A stretch of 64,000 bases of DNA, from contig NC_081331.1 of the NCBI RefSeq assembly GCF_022539665.2, positions 248,001 to 312,000 of the forward strand, in the 5' to 3' direction. A program made the position numbers and the translations under genes. The notes below the pieces were generated by a model that saw only the letters and a program-made list of their open reading frames with translations, was not told the DNA's origin and searched no databases. Origin of the DNA: Daphnia carinata (Eukaryota; Arthropoda; Branchiopoda; Diplostraca; Daphniidae). Shown here one piece after another: positions 1 through 14,400 of this stretch (positions within the stretch are counted from its first letter, which is position 1; the number at the start of each line of letters is the position of its first letter).

Positions 1-3000
1 TAGGTATCGGTCGTTGATTTCCATCGAGTTCTCAAAAACCCTCTTACGTATTAATAGAGTGGTTGGACGACATCGTTGCACGCCAACTCTATTGGCCTTC
101 TTCTCCACTGATTTTGGGGTACAATTATTCGACATATCTCGTAGAGATTAAAGCCGATCGGGGCTAGCGTCCAAAAAGAACGACCTACTGGTGCGTGCAT
201 TGCCCCATGTTGAGTTTCACGTCATCCATTTGACACTTGATGCCCTTAAAAAAACGCACCGTCTTCTTGGAACAAAACAACTTTCTTCTCAACCTTTTTT
301 TTTTTTTTCTTGTCCTTACAATTGTTGTGATTTTCGTTGTTCATTTTGGAAATTTCATTTTTCAGCTTGACGTGTCGCAGGGGAAAAAAGTGAAAGATTA
401 TCAAGTTCGATAACATTTTGACATCTTCCAAGAACGTTGATGCCGGGCCACTCTAAATGGCTGCCTAATCCAAGTGAATGTGTATTCTGAAATGATGAAC
501 AATAACGAATTAAAGGAAAACCATTTGGCCTGCTGTATATGCTAGACGTGCTGCTGCAAAAGACGCAAGACTAAACACTGCAGCGCACAAGGAGCTGACA
601 GCTGCCAAGTCAATTAGCCGCCATTAAATTGCCTTTTTTTTTTTCTTCCAGGTGTACGTATTTTTCCTTGCCTTCATCGTCCGTGTTTTTCCTTGCCGTA
701 CCCTCCCACATTCGAAGTCGATTCCTAAATCGTTGTTGATTTCGCTGACGTGGCCACCTCCCGAAACTGTCCCAAGTTAAATGCACCTCAAAATGGCAAT
801 TTTTAGCACAAAGAAAAACAAAGCAGTGAAAGAAAAATAGAATGGTGGTAAAGCTATTTTATTCGGAGTTTGAATGCGTAGCTCGTGGCAGCAAAAGCTG
901 CAGGCCATCGTTTCTAATTGAACTGGACAACATCTATAGCCCGTCACAAGTAAATACACATTGAGAAAAGCAAAAGGGATAGGTAAAACGAGCATGTGTT
1001 CAAAAACCAAGCTTAATTCTCATTTTTTTTAAAGCTGCAGATGGTCGCTTTCCCTCATCGGTCCATCTACCACCTTTTGGGCCCCTCGACCTCGACCATC
1101 AGCCCTCCATATCTCCCTGCTGTTGGGCACGCGACCGGCAGATGTTTCGACGCAGACAACCCCCCAACATGACCTGTTGATCTTTTTTTCTTTCTGCATG
1201 CATGCGCCACTGAACTAGCTGCCCCCCTTCATACACATTTTGAACGGCTACAGCAGGGAATTGACATACGAATAGACTTTTGACTCGTTATGTGTTGCGA
1301 GATGGCCTGTAGCAGTGTTACCTGGACGGGTACATAAATATAGAAGGTGAACGCAATGAGATATCATCAACCGAGCAAAAGAAACAAAAATTCTATTTCA
1401 AGCTGATGCAACGCGTGCACCTTGAATTATTGATTTTTTTGGCTGGTATAAGGATAGACTTGGGGCTTAGTAGCGAAAATCCTTGTATAAGCGGTTCGCC
1501 TTAAAAAGAGGCAGACAGGTGATGGCGTGTGCGTCCCTTCTAGAGCATAACAAATCGAGGCCATTCGATCACGTGTGGACTATTCAATATACGATGGGGT
1601 ACGTGGCCATCGGAGATGTTTTCTTTTTATACTTGAACACAAATGGTTGCCAAAACCTTGGGATAAAAAACAATCTGCTCGTCCGCCCTCACAATGTAAC
1701 CAACGTCTCCCACCTTTTATTGGACATGTTTGAAATTTGCATCATTCCTTTTTCTTTTTTTTTTTCCCTGTTGGTTAAATGCTTAACGGTGTACACATAA
1801 TATTCAGTTTTGCTTGGTTTTTGTTTGTTTCGATGCCCGTCATCGTTTTTCCTCGTAAATGCTAACTTTTTCCAAGCTGGGCATGGAAGAAATATCATGA
1901 CCAGCATATTAAACATCCCGTAAACTTTGCCAAAGAGGATGCCCAAGCGATGCTCATTAAGCGGCCCGTTGAAGACTTGATTTAAAAGAAATGCTGTACG
2001 CATGTCATGAGACGAGTAATAGAACCTGTCTTTCTTGTCTAATACGAACGCGTCATTAAACGTCTGCTGATTGTATTTTTTTTAAATATTTCTCTTTCCT
2101 CTTTTGTTCGGTTCACCAACATCTATTTTGGCCTTGAATGTCAGTCTTACGTGCTCGCTACAAGCCTTACGTCGACCAGCCTCCAGCCGATCTATATAGG
2201 TATAAACAACTGACTATAATCGCTTACATGCAGTTGGCCATGTTTTTCTTTTCTATTCTCTGGTCTGCGGCTGTTTTCCTGGGTACGTCGTGTGTTGAAA
2301 GAGAACAGACGGGGTCGGGATGCAGCTGTCGACGGGGGTCTATCGCCTCTTCAAAAAGCAATTAACGGTCATCGTGGGTTTAATACTGAACGGGGCAAAT
2401 AAACAACGTCTGAAAGTTCACCGGACAGAGACGGATCCCAACGGTTTAAGCTCGAAATATGCCTTGCATTCAATGACAAATTTCAGTTGAAATCCTAGCA
2501 AGGTTTTGATCGGCACGCAACCGCTTTTAAGTACAAGACGAAGAACTGGTTATACGAGGTGAAAAACAGATAGGCAAGTCGTGAGATTGTTTAAACTATT
2601 CGATTCAATTAAAAAGAAAGTCTTTCATTGTTTGACAGGGAGGCAGGCCTTTAAAAATCTTGTTCCATCTCGAATGTCGAAGGGCAACCTAGTGTGAATA
2701 ATCTAATATTTACATAGTCTGTACACAAAAGTCTATAGATTTATAAAATATACATCCAAAATAAAGTACACTTGCTATTGATGCATAAAGCTTTATTCGC
2801 GGTCTTTTAACCTTTATGTAAAATGCAATAGGAGTGAAACGCTGTTCTGAGATAAAGCAGCTTAGTGAGGTGGCACGCGCTCTCACCGTGCGGCATTTCT
2901 AAAGAGTTGCCAAGCAGCACTCTCCTCGTGTTATTTCAACGTATTTGAATAATAGCTATGCATGCTGCACTACATAAATGCGACGTCCTATCTATAGCAG

Positions 3001-6000
3001 TTTCTTCTTCAAACACACGTAAAGTACCATAAGTGGACTAATGCCAGTAATAGAGACGAAATAATTACATTTTCCAACTTTTTATTCATCGTGCTGGAAC
3101 GAAGCATAGAGTGGATGGAGTGACAAAGTGGACTGGAAAATGAGTGAGCACTTGAATTGCGATTTCAAACGATGGGGAAAAGAATTGTGAAATTCGTCTT
3201 TGATAATAATTCTCATATCGTCTGAATGGATTATCACGTCCAATGATGCATAGTGCGCGATGGTACGTAGGTGGATGCAACAAAAAACGAATGAATCCAT
3301 TGTCTAGTTGACACTCTACGTCAATCAAATACGTCGCATTTCCGTTTGCGTCGCATTATTTTACTTCTACTTAATGCCTGTTAAAGCCTGGAATCATAAG
3401 GGTGTCCCAATTTCTCACCAAAATCTTGATAAGATCGAGTTCAATTTGTACGAACTCGAGACAAGAGGTGAGTTTCCAGTTTTTTGTTGACCTGCCGCGT
3501 CGGCCATGTAATCTGACACAAGCTGTCAACTAGTCTAGACGACGTACATAGCCAGACCTCACATTCCACGCCGAAATTAAAATATATGTCGAGCCGAGAT
3601 TCCAGCCGAGACAAGATTTGCTTTGTATAGCAACAGGTCTTTTACAATGCGTATGACGTATTTGTCCCGGTGAAAGGAGACACGTTTTTCACGCTGGAAA
3701 AACGAAACCACACGGCCGGGACTTTCCTTGTTTGTACAAGTATATTAATTGATTTACTATTTTTTTTTTTTAATCGGCTCAGCGGTTTCTTGATAAGGCA
3801 GATTACAAATGGCAACTTGATTGCTAATGAAATATGTCGTATATGCAAAAAACGCGATTAATAAACCCGCAGTTTTGGTGGTGGGGATGTAAGACCGGAT
3901 TTCAATTCTCCTTAAGCGACTGGCCTATCTACACGACCACTAGCACAGAACCATGAGTGGAAGCAAATGGCATTCCAAGAGGGGAAAGTCCTTATATTGC
4001 ATCATTTTTTTTTTTCGCCGACATAAAAGAATGTTGCGATGCAGCGCAGTTTATTCACGAACGTCATCGGTACTTGACCAGCAACGGATAACGTTCTCTG
4101 AATCCGCATTGCATCTTGAATCAAAAGAAATGTACGAGTTAAGCTGTGTATAATGACCACATCTAATGATCCGTTCTGCGAATGAAGACATTTCATATGC
4201 CTGTTTTCTAACAAACAAAAAAAAAGGTCCTGTTTCTTTGCGCGTTTCTTCCTCGTTCAAGCCTGGCTGCGTGAGTCAATAAAAAAGGGAAGAAGACGGA
4301 ACCGTGTCTTTTGTCGCGGTGAATCCTTCCAAGCGTGATTGTGCCCAATGAAACTTGATTGAAGACAACTAAGAAGACGATGACGTCCCTCCGTTATCCC
4401 GGGGAACCCGTGCCCAAAGTTTGTTCCGCCTGAGAAGAGCAGACATGGTGACGACAAACGGGAACCGAGCCACTGCGTGCGCAGTTCCTGTCGTACGGTG
4501 CATAATCAGTCATATTTCGTCATCTCGTGTATAAAGTTTTTGCACACAAATCGGTTGTTAAGGAAAAATAGAACCCAAGCGAAGATGACAATGAGACTAA
4601 ACAGCCGTAGACATTTGTTGAAATTGATTCTGTGTTTTAGTCGGAGGATGTGATGATGGGCAAGGGCCGTTTCAGACGAACCCTGAAAGGTTTGGCTAAA
4701 CGTGCCTTTCACCCACTATTCACGAAACACGGTTCATTTTTCTTTAAAAACACCATTGAAGTGAATTCAGCAATAAACATTACTCACATCCGGATGCAAA
4801 TCTTATAGGAGTGGTAAGAGGAAAACCGAGATCAAGGAAAAAAAAGCCATCACGGACTTTCAATCAGATAGCGGAATATATCTTTAAATCTTGTATACCG
4901 AAGGATTATTTTTAAAAGAAATGTAGGGGCGGTTATAGAAATGGCTCCGCTTTCTTTGCAATTAAACGAGTGACGACATCAAACGGTTTTGTCCTGGTCT
5001 AATTGTCTACGGTGTAACTGGAGGCCATGACCGTACAAAAAAAAAAAAAGCCCAATATTGCCTTCAACCTAGCGGAATTGAGTATAGACACAGCTGTACA
5101 CGTTGCAACGTCGTATCTGTGGTGTACGTAATGACAAAACCATTTGCTTCTTGAAAATATACTTCCGGGCCATTTGAACGATCTTCATTGTAGTCACCGC
5201 AAAAGCCCGTTCCGTGAAGGGATTATTCTGGGTATACCTGTAATCAGCATGACCTCCTCCGGCATAACCATAAAAGCTGGGGCAGTATAATCCGTTCGCA
5301 ACCCCCCGTTGCCAACAAATCTATGCCATAAAAAGCCATCCGCTGGATGAACAAACTTTTCCATTTTCTACTGTTCGCAACAAAATGCATTACGAACAAA
5401 TCGCTTATGTAATACATCATCCCTATTTATTATGAATTAGGTTAGTGGTCTTTGAAAGACGTATAGAATAGAACGCTCTTTCTTTTCTTGGTCAGTCTCG
5501 GTTAGGACCAGCGACGTTTCATTCCGTCATACGATACACTTGGCGCCAGTCTACTATATGCAAGGTGGAACACAAATTACCTTGTTCCAAGTATGTATTT
5601 CAATCGCTTGTGCAGGGAAGGAACAGACAAGAAATCTTACATCACGAAACATTATCTTCGCACAAGAATACCGCGAGCAAAATGTTATGGTCAACGTTGC
5701 GTCATCGTTGATGGCGCAATGCGAAATGCAAAGGGTCTGTTCACCAAAGAACAAGCCTCTATTTTCAACAGCTGATTTAAAACAAAGAACAATTCAATAT
5801 TTTTGCATGATCGGCACGTTATGAAAAGACATTGTCTCGTTTATTTTTTCAAAATAACGCAGACGAAAACTACGATCACTTGAGAGACACGTGTCGTATT
5901 TCTCATACGTCGGGAGCTTAAAAAAATCCATTTCTGGTATACGATTAAACCAGCTGTCATTTAATCGAAAAATGCTGTTGAAAAAGTTCCAGTGATGCGA

Positions 6001-8455
6001 GATCATTTGCAGACGGTACTGTCTGTAACTTTTGGGGATATGGCACGATGGCGCCGCCGACACAGTTACAGACCGTTTTATTACGAACGCGTATACGCGC
6101 ATCGTGCCGTTAAGTTACACGAGCATTAATAAGGCTGTCGTGCGCTCGTGAAGAAGAATCTGATTTGTACGTCGACAATCGCTCTGAAAGTCGACCCGGT
6201 GATAGTGATTTATTGTCTCCATTGTTAATAGCTATACACTCTTTTACTGCTGCGCATTGATCGAGCCCCACTCGAACGGGAATGAGCCAGCATCGTACGT
6301 TTCAAATTAGGACGTGCTGCAAAAGACGTTATGGAATAAACGCTGGATCAAGCAATCGTTTCCAGTGAATCACGGCGAATTTATTCATTGATATTCTCGT
6401 CCTTTTTCCACCTATGGAGTTGTGGTGTAGAAAATTGGCAACAGCAACGAGCGTGAACTACCTTGAACGAGACCATTGAAATCGTATTGAAATGCCCATT
6501 TGGCCCGTGAATCGCAATCAGCGCCAAAATCTGCCAATCTGCTCGTATTTTATTCGGTTCTCTACATAGTTTTTTTATTTCTTATTTTTTTAGATATATA
6601 TATTTTTTTAAAGGCATGTCTAGAACGATAGTACCTTTGCACACTTGGGGAAAAAAAATAAGAAACGCATAGGTGCATACCCTTTTATTCCTATGAAACG
6701 ATCGATTGCTGTAATGTACCTTAGCGAATTATCCAAGGTCTCTAAAACACATCCAAATGTAATTGACGAATTTTCTAAGGGAACAAAAAAGGCTTTTGAG
6801 ATTCTTTCTCCTTTTTTTTTAACACTGTTATGGTGTACATGTACACGTACAATTCTTGGTATTTCTTGAAAGTCTTTATAGGGCCAATTTAATCTTTTCA
6901 TCAATGATTTAATGACACGCAGCAGAAGATGATTTCTCTGACAAGCTTAGATTGATCACTGTAACCGTGGCAAGGTCAAAACTGTCATTAAAAAAAAACA
7001 TACCAGTTTGCCTGTTTCAATAGAGCCACGAAATCCTAAATTTCTTTCCACTAACTGAATGACATTTACCTCTGATAAGAAATGTTTTTTATTATAGAGA
7101 ATTCCAACGGGTGCATTGGCACATTGCACGATCCGATAGATCGAAATCGTATGCGCTTAATCATTTTGCTGTCCGTGACTTCCTACAAGATTAAAATAAA
7201 AAGAATTAAAAAAGATGAGCTTCGCGTCATCTAGCGTCCACTGCTGTTACTCAGTCACGGCAGCTTTACAGGATCACAAAGGCAAAATTCTTGAAAAAGG
7301 AACGATAGAAATCGGCCAGAACAAATGAACGGAAATAAAGGGCTATTAACTGAATGACTTATTATTAGTTACTGGTCAGAAGTGGTAAATATAAAGTAAG
7401 ATATTCCTGTTTACGTCTAGCATTACTTTATTAGGCTTTCCCAGTGATATAGTAACACTATTCATGCCCAACAAGAGCCACTGTAAATTTATTCTATTAA
7501 TTCGTTAACAGTTAACAAAGCTAACGAGGTAATTATGAGTAAATGCAGACTTGACAATGAAAGTTCTAGTGCCCCCCAAAATTAATTGAAACATGGAAAC
7601 CTAAGGGAAACGTTAAGGTTATGTTTTCCAAGGTATTGGAAATTGCGCCATCCCGTTGTTGCAGATTACACAACCGATCTTTACAAACCAAACCAGTTTG
7701 CGGCGCTCTGTACGTGGTTTTTTTGAAACCTCACGACGCGCCAAATACGTTTCGTGCATTGCTTTCCTCTTTAATTACCACTAGGCACCAGCGACGTGTG
7801 ATTTTCCCCATTTAAATAGAATTTATTTTGGCAACATGGCAAATGAAAAGTTGTATGTTAAATTTCATCCGAAAAAATTCTTTGCAACAATGAGTTTATT
7901 GTGCATAGCTATAATTTCATAGTCTTCCCCAGCGGCCTTGCCTTTTCTTGTGGATCAAGCAATCCTCCCCAATACAGGAGGACATACCAATTTCATTCCA
8001 GCCCTTGGGCTTCCTGCCATTGATCATCTGACTCGTCGCTAGGGGAAAGAGTAGACCAGCAGACTGCTTATGTGCTTAAGTCAGAATCTACTGTCTGCAA
8101 CTTAAAGGATATTTTGGAGTTACGTAAAAATTTTTGTGTTTGTAAGTAGTCTTCCATTCAAGACATATTGTCCCAGAAAACAATTTTTTCTAACGTATCC
8201 CGTAGTGTAACTGTAGAGGAAATCGTGACGTTTTATCAGTCTCGAGGAAATCAATGAAAATGTCAGACGTCATTTTGGTGGCTAATAATTGAACTCTAAC
8301 GTCATTTTTCCCCCGTCCTGACCTAAACTCCAAAGTCTTGATCCCAATTTTCTTTATTTTTCCAATATCAACTAGTGATCTCTTGTTTTATCTGTGATAT
8401 TTTAGGAAAAGTTGATTACTCGAAGCCACTTGCTGGTCGCTATGATTGTTTTCAA
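1..8455. other. gene-poor AT-rich region upstream of the DmX gene
   Basis: I see no convincing gene here. Open frames are short, overlap on both strands and show no domain. Two stretches could be isolated exons: 2138-2290 (+), which encodes a short cytosolic stretch followed by a hydrophobic segment (residues about 28-48) before a GGTACGT-type donor, and about 3374-3465 (+), which ends at a good GTGAGT donor. Neither has a recognisable partner. Many A/T homopolymers are present. The last few hundred bases must contain the 5' UTR and promoter of the DmX-family gene, but I could not fix a start site. Confidence 0.5.
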
Positions 8456-11400
8456 ATGAAGCTTCATCAAGTTTTAACTGGGGCCTGCAATGCTGGGGAC
8501 AGGTGTTTTGCCGTTGGCAGTGTTGAGGGCATACCATTTGTGACCTATGCAGCAGGGTCCAATATAGTTGTGCTCTCTGTCACATTTGAGAGGGTGCAAA
8601 TTATCCCAGGCATCTGTCATCAAAATGTGCAGATTAGCTGCATTGACTGTAGCACAGATACAGGAAAGATAGCAGCTGCATATGGCAACAAAGTCAAAAT
8701 ATTTGAACCTACACCTCTCGTCCATCACAACAGCACCCACGTAAGTGGCTTACTATTGACATTGCTAATAAAATATTTGGTCATCTTAGACAGATTTTTT
8801 TTTATACACAAACATTATTTACAGAAATTGGACTATCACTGGGTTGAAACTGGCCACATCCAAACAGAGTATTTTGTCCGAGCCATCTCATTTAACCTCG
8901 AGGGAACTCGCCTCCTACTTGGTGGTCGGCTATTGCAGCTATGGGCATCAAAAGGAACGAACGAAAGCCAAGAAGATATTTTTTCAAAACATATCCCGAG
9001 GAGCGCCACATTTCAACTAGGTGCTGGCAATGACGGGGATTCGGATGAGGAGGAACGAGACCCTGGGTCTAATGAAGCAAAAGAAACTAGGCCTAAAAGC
9101 CCTCAGACGGGAGGTGATCGTTCAGTATAAACATAACACGCTGTTCGCTTGCTAATTTTTAAAAATGACGCTTAGACGCGAGTGATTCCTATGAGCTGAC
9201 GTGGGAAACGCGTACTTCATCACCTGTTCGGCTGATGAGTTTCTCTCCGGATGGAACTCTTTTTGCCACGGCAGGAATGAACGACCCTCTGGTTAAAGTG
9301 TGGTACCAAGATAAGCCTTGTAAGTTTCAAATATCAATCCAATTGTTTTGTAGTTTTTTATTTACACATAAGTTGCCATATTAAATTTGCTTTTACTCGA
9401 TCGTAGTGTTATTCCCGTCGAAAAGCATGGAGCATTTGGCAGCGGCTTCACCCACGTGCAACGACAGTTCAACAAAGTATGCCTTCGAATATTTAGGTCA
9501 TCCAGCATCAGTTGTTTCAATTGAATGGAGGAGGACGTCAAAGTACATGCCACGGTACGACAACCTATTGTTTAGTATTTCGACGAAGCTAATCCGTCTC
9601 AATTGCTGGCTCACAGAGGAAGCGTCGCTAATATGCTGGTTACCAGTTGCGAGGATTCTATATGTCGTGTTTGGGTCGAGACTGTATTGCCAGAAGATGG
9701 TCTAGTCAACATGAACAATTTCGATCCATTGGCGGCCCAAAATCCTCGGTTTCGAACTCACCGCCATAAACACAAATTTATGCAGCGTCTAAAACACATG
9801 AGGTGAAAATTAAACATTTTTTCCTCTGCCTGATCTTTTTCTGAACACTTTATTAATTGCAGGCATTGCTTCCAACTTAAGCGGCTATTGAAACAAGAAA
9901 ACGGGGGAAAGTCACCGAAAAAGGGAAATAAAGCCATGACAATACCTACATTATTCTCCACATACTCGGTGCATGATTATCATAGCTATGGTGTTCATGG
10001 CACTGGTCAAGCCAACGGTTTACACTTTCATCTTGCGGCAACAATCAATGCGCAGACAGGTATTTTTTGTTCTAACTTGTAGTGATTCGATATTTCATTG
10101 GATACGTTTCAATAGATATCCCATTAGTTCCAAGTTTGGGAGGATCGGGAAATGACAAAGGGTTTGTAGTTCACTGGCTGAACAATAAAGAAATGCACTT
10201 TACCCTCCAAGCCGAGTACATCCTTCAGGCAAAGACTTGGATTCTGAGTTTATAACAAAAAAACATTTAATTATTTGCTTTTTACCAATTGATAGGAACT
10301 TAGTAAGAAAGCAGTTGGCCGCGAAGAGAGTTTTCAGAATGGGTTAGGTGCTGTGGAATCGGAAGATGATCGAGGCGAAGATCCTGAACCGCAAATGGAT
10401 TTCCTTAGGCGAAAGAAGCTGCGAGCTACTACTGGTGATTTGGCCAAGTTTTTGCGAACGGAACAGGATCAGGGAAAAAATCTTGATCTGCCTAGCCCTC
10501 ATGCTGGCCACGGACTCCATCCAGATCAAATTATGAGTAACACTGCGTCCCTGTATTCAATGAACACCGACATCACAGGAGTCACAGGTATAGTTTTAAT
10601 ATTATCGCGAAATGAAACAAAGGTGAAATATAACATTTACTTTAAGGACTGGGCGTTCCGCTTGGAGATGCCTTAGATCATCGCATTGAAACATTATTAA
10701 AGGATTGGCACCATAGTCCAGATTTATTGTATGCCGTACATCCATTAGACGGATCGTACCTTGTTTGGTAAGTGTCGTATTATTTTACATACAGCGTTGG
10801 GTAAATAATAAGACCGTATTTACTTAGGTTGGTCGACTGGTTGGACGAGTACAATCCAGGCTCTTTCAGGCAGGCGCAGGTCTCGTTTAGTTCGAGACTA
10901 CCAAACGCCGTGCCACTTGGCGATGCGTCAACGTTGAGCACTCATTTGGCATTGTTCAACCCATTCCATATTTTGGATTTACGCAATTTATTGCACCTTG
11001 AAGGTCCTCAGTCGATACAATCTCCTCAACCTCTTGCTCCCGCCAACGTGGCAGATGAAGATGCTGCTGTCGACGAAGAGTCACAGTCGACGAATCATGC
11101 TTCTAGCAGCTGTGGTCCAGCCCCACAGAGTGCTGAGGGTCCATCAGCCACCATCGAGGAAAAACATGAAACAAATCCATATCATGCTTCATCTTCTCCA
11201 GTTGTGGCCATGGTTACTAAACATGCCAATGGAACTCTTAATCTTTGGCATTTAGCATTGAGTGATCAGTCCAAGTTCACGCAAGTATTGTCAGTCAGTC
11301 ATCTGACGAGAATATCAGGTCATCGATTTCGAGTTAACAGCATATCTTGCCATCCCGTTCTACCTTTACTGTTGACCACGTCCCATCATAACGTCATCAA

Positions 11401-14400
11401 CAATCCCAATGGTACAAACTGTTTGTATTTATTCTTTGATGTTTCTGTTCATTTTCGTTTGATCATTTAGACAGAGAAATTTTCGGTGCAACGACACAAA
11501 AGAAAAGGCGTGAGTCCGGACAGGCAAATCAAGGCTATTGCAGTGAGCTTATTTTGTGGAAGGTAGAAACCGTTGGTCCTCTAGGCAAATCTGGCGGAGT
11601 GAAAGAACTGGCTCGGATTAATTCACCCGAAATGTCTGCCTTTGCATCTGTTGCCTGGATACCAACAGTTTTACCAAGGTGATATAAATACTTATGACAG
11701 AAAAATTAGATTGTGCTTATGTTCCTTTTCGTCTCGCAGTTCATCGTTAGGTGGATATTCGAATTCTGCAAGCGCTTGTTTTGTTGCGTCTGATGGAACA
11801 AGTTTACGGATTTATCAAGTAAAGACTTGTTAACATCATAAGTGTTGCCCCTGTTAATTTCTATTTCGTTTGATAGGCTGTAATTGATGCCAGAACGCTC
11901 TTAGCACAGATTCTAATAACGCCAACTTTAGGACCAAACAATCCGTTTAACACTTCCTTCGATAAAGAGGTAAAGGGAAATTTAAACTAGTTTTAGTGAC
12001 ACCTGATGGATTTCTTTTTCTATCCTTAGTCGCCTGTCCGGCAGTTCATGTTGGGCAATCGTACGCTTGTACGGCTAGTTTCCGAACAATCGACTTCTCG
12101 TCCAGGATGCATTTTAGAATTAGATGCAATGGTGGAAGCGGATCATGATTGGAAACAGACTCAATTCCTCCATGTTTTTCAACAGCAGTTGCTTACTGGT
12201 CACAAGTTGACAAGCAACATTGCTACTCCATCAAGCGTTACAGTCGCTGAGTCTGCCTACCAAACGATTCCCGAAGTCATGCCAACTTCGCAAAGAAAAA
12301 GTAAAATTCGACTGTTTTTTAATTTATCTTTCTTGCTGCTGTATTCAATTTGTCTTGCGTTTTTAGCACCGCTTTCTCAGATGCCATTGGCTTCCCGAAT
12401 GAGCCTCATGGAAGTGACGCAATCAGCCGTTGTAGACCTTCAAGAGTCGTTAGCTTTTAACGAACCTTTCTACGTTGTCGTTGTTGAAAAAGAAAATGAA
12501 ATGGAAGCAAAGCAAAACGAATCGTTTGAATTTCTGGAAGTTCCATCGCATGGTGGCCCCCCAGATGCATCTGAAGGTCATAAATACGAAGCAACTAAAA
12601 TTTTCATGAGTAATTGATTCTCAAATTCGTTATTAAATTATAGGAGCTACTGTCGTCCACGTATGGAAACTCGTAATTTCATCTTGCAACGAAGAACATG
12701 GTGGAATGGCTAGCCCGCTTCAGAAACGCCCACCTGGCCCTAATGTCACAATGAAGACGATCAAAATGTGCACTCAACGTCTTCCGCTTCCCGACGGAGT
12801 GGGTATTATTCATGCGGCTCCGGCAGCCGGTCATTTAAGGTGATTTCGATACATTTTTTAGTAGTTTTGTTGTTTATAATTTGTTCACAATCTACGTGCA
12901 GTTCTGCTTCCATTTACCCTGCGTGCTTCGCTCCCTATGCAATGGTCACAGCGTGCACGGATAATACGGTTAGATTTTGGCGATGTAAATCAGTAACGGA
13001 AAACAAATCAAAAGGATCGCCAGAAGAATATCTTCGTTGGGAAGAGTGGCAGATGATAAGCAAAGAAGGCACATCACAACTCCCAATTTCAGGTATGTAG
13101 CTTCAATGACATGCAATATTAGGTGCTACTACATCGTTATCATTTGCAGGGAGGCCGTTGTCTGTTTCAGTAGCCTATAGTGGTCGTATTGCTGTGGCCT
13201 ATAAGAATGGAAAATCTTTTAAAGGGAAATCTGTTAGAGACAGTAAGAATCGAGAAGTTGATACCCGATATTTTGACCTTGTCGTGTCTATATACGAATG
13301 TGAATCAACTGGAGGTACGTGTTTTTCAGTTTTCTGGTAGAGCATTTGAAATCATTCTTTTGTTGGCAAGGTTCTGAATGGGTTCAAGAGGATGTGATAT
13401 ATCTTAAAAATATTCGCCTGCCCCGCTTGCCGCCTGTCGATCCCAATATTGATCTTGCTTATTTACAAGAAGAAGGAGAACATTGGTTAAAGAAACGGCA
13501 AGTTGGTATCGAAACGCTGACAAAGAATTTATCTCACAGTGACTTAGAAAGTCAGGATAACGATGGCGGTTGTTTTGAACGCATCCAGCCTAAGATTCAA
13601 GGTATTTTTAGTTTTTTTTGTACAATCATTTTGTAATAAATTATTCTATTATATTTTGAAACAGGTCTTTTGTCGGTGCCCAGCTATGCAACGTTATTAA
13701 CGTTAAAAAGGTCTATTGAACATCGTGGTAATGTGTGCCCCTTAACTCAAAAAAATTTAGTACAATTGGATTGGGTTTCGAAAGAAGATGGATCTCACAT
13801 CCTCACTGTTGGCGTATGTTCTTACTTTACCGAATACGTATTACATAATTTATTTAAAGAAATGTTTGAACCCCGCATCTGCATCGAAAGGTTGGACATC
13901 GCGTTCTACTCTATACGTCTGTCTCGAGTCCGGCCGTTAAGGAGCGATTCAACAATTCGAAAGTCGTCAAAAATCATAAATTAGCCAGGCAGACATCGCA
14001 AACATCTTCATTTAACCAAGATGATGTTACCGTCAGGTTCGATAAATTGATTTAAGGAAAAGAATGAAAGTATAGTTTTCGTTTTTCAACTGTTTTTAGA
14101 TGGTTACGTTTACGTTCTCTCGAACTGCGAACAGCTGATGGACTTCCTCCATTGCCAATGCATTTGTCTTGGGTTCGTGATGGCATTTTTGTTGTCGGAA
14201 TGGACAATGAAATGCAAATCTATTCTCAGTGGAAAGACACAATGTCTGGAATCACTAAGGAATCTACTGGGGCTTCGGTGACCTCTCCTATTTCTCTCCA
14301 GGGTATATGTCATACCTGTTTATTCCCATTTAATCTATTAATCACCAAATGATTTATCATCAGAACATCTCGGAGAAGAAAGTGGTACTGATGTGGACAG

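Noticed and set aside
777..1010. Minus-strand 77-codon hydrophobic frame
   Set aside because: No signal peptide plus domain logic, no homology recognised, AT-rich context.
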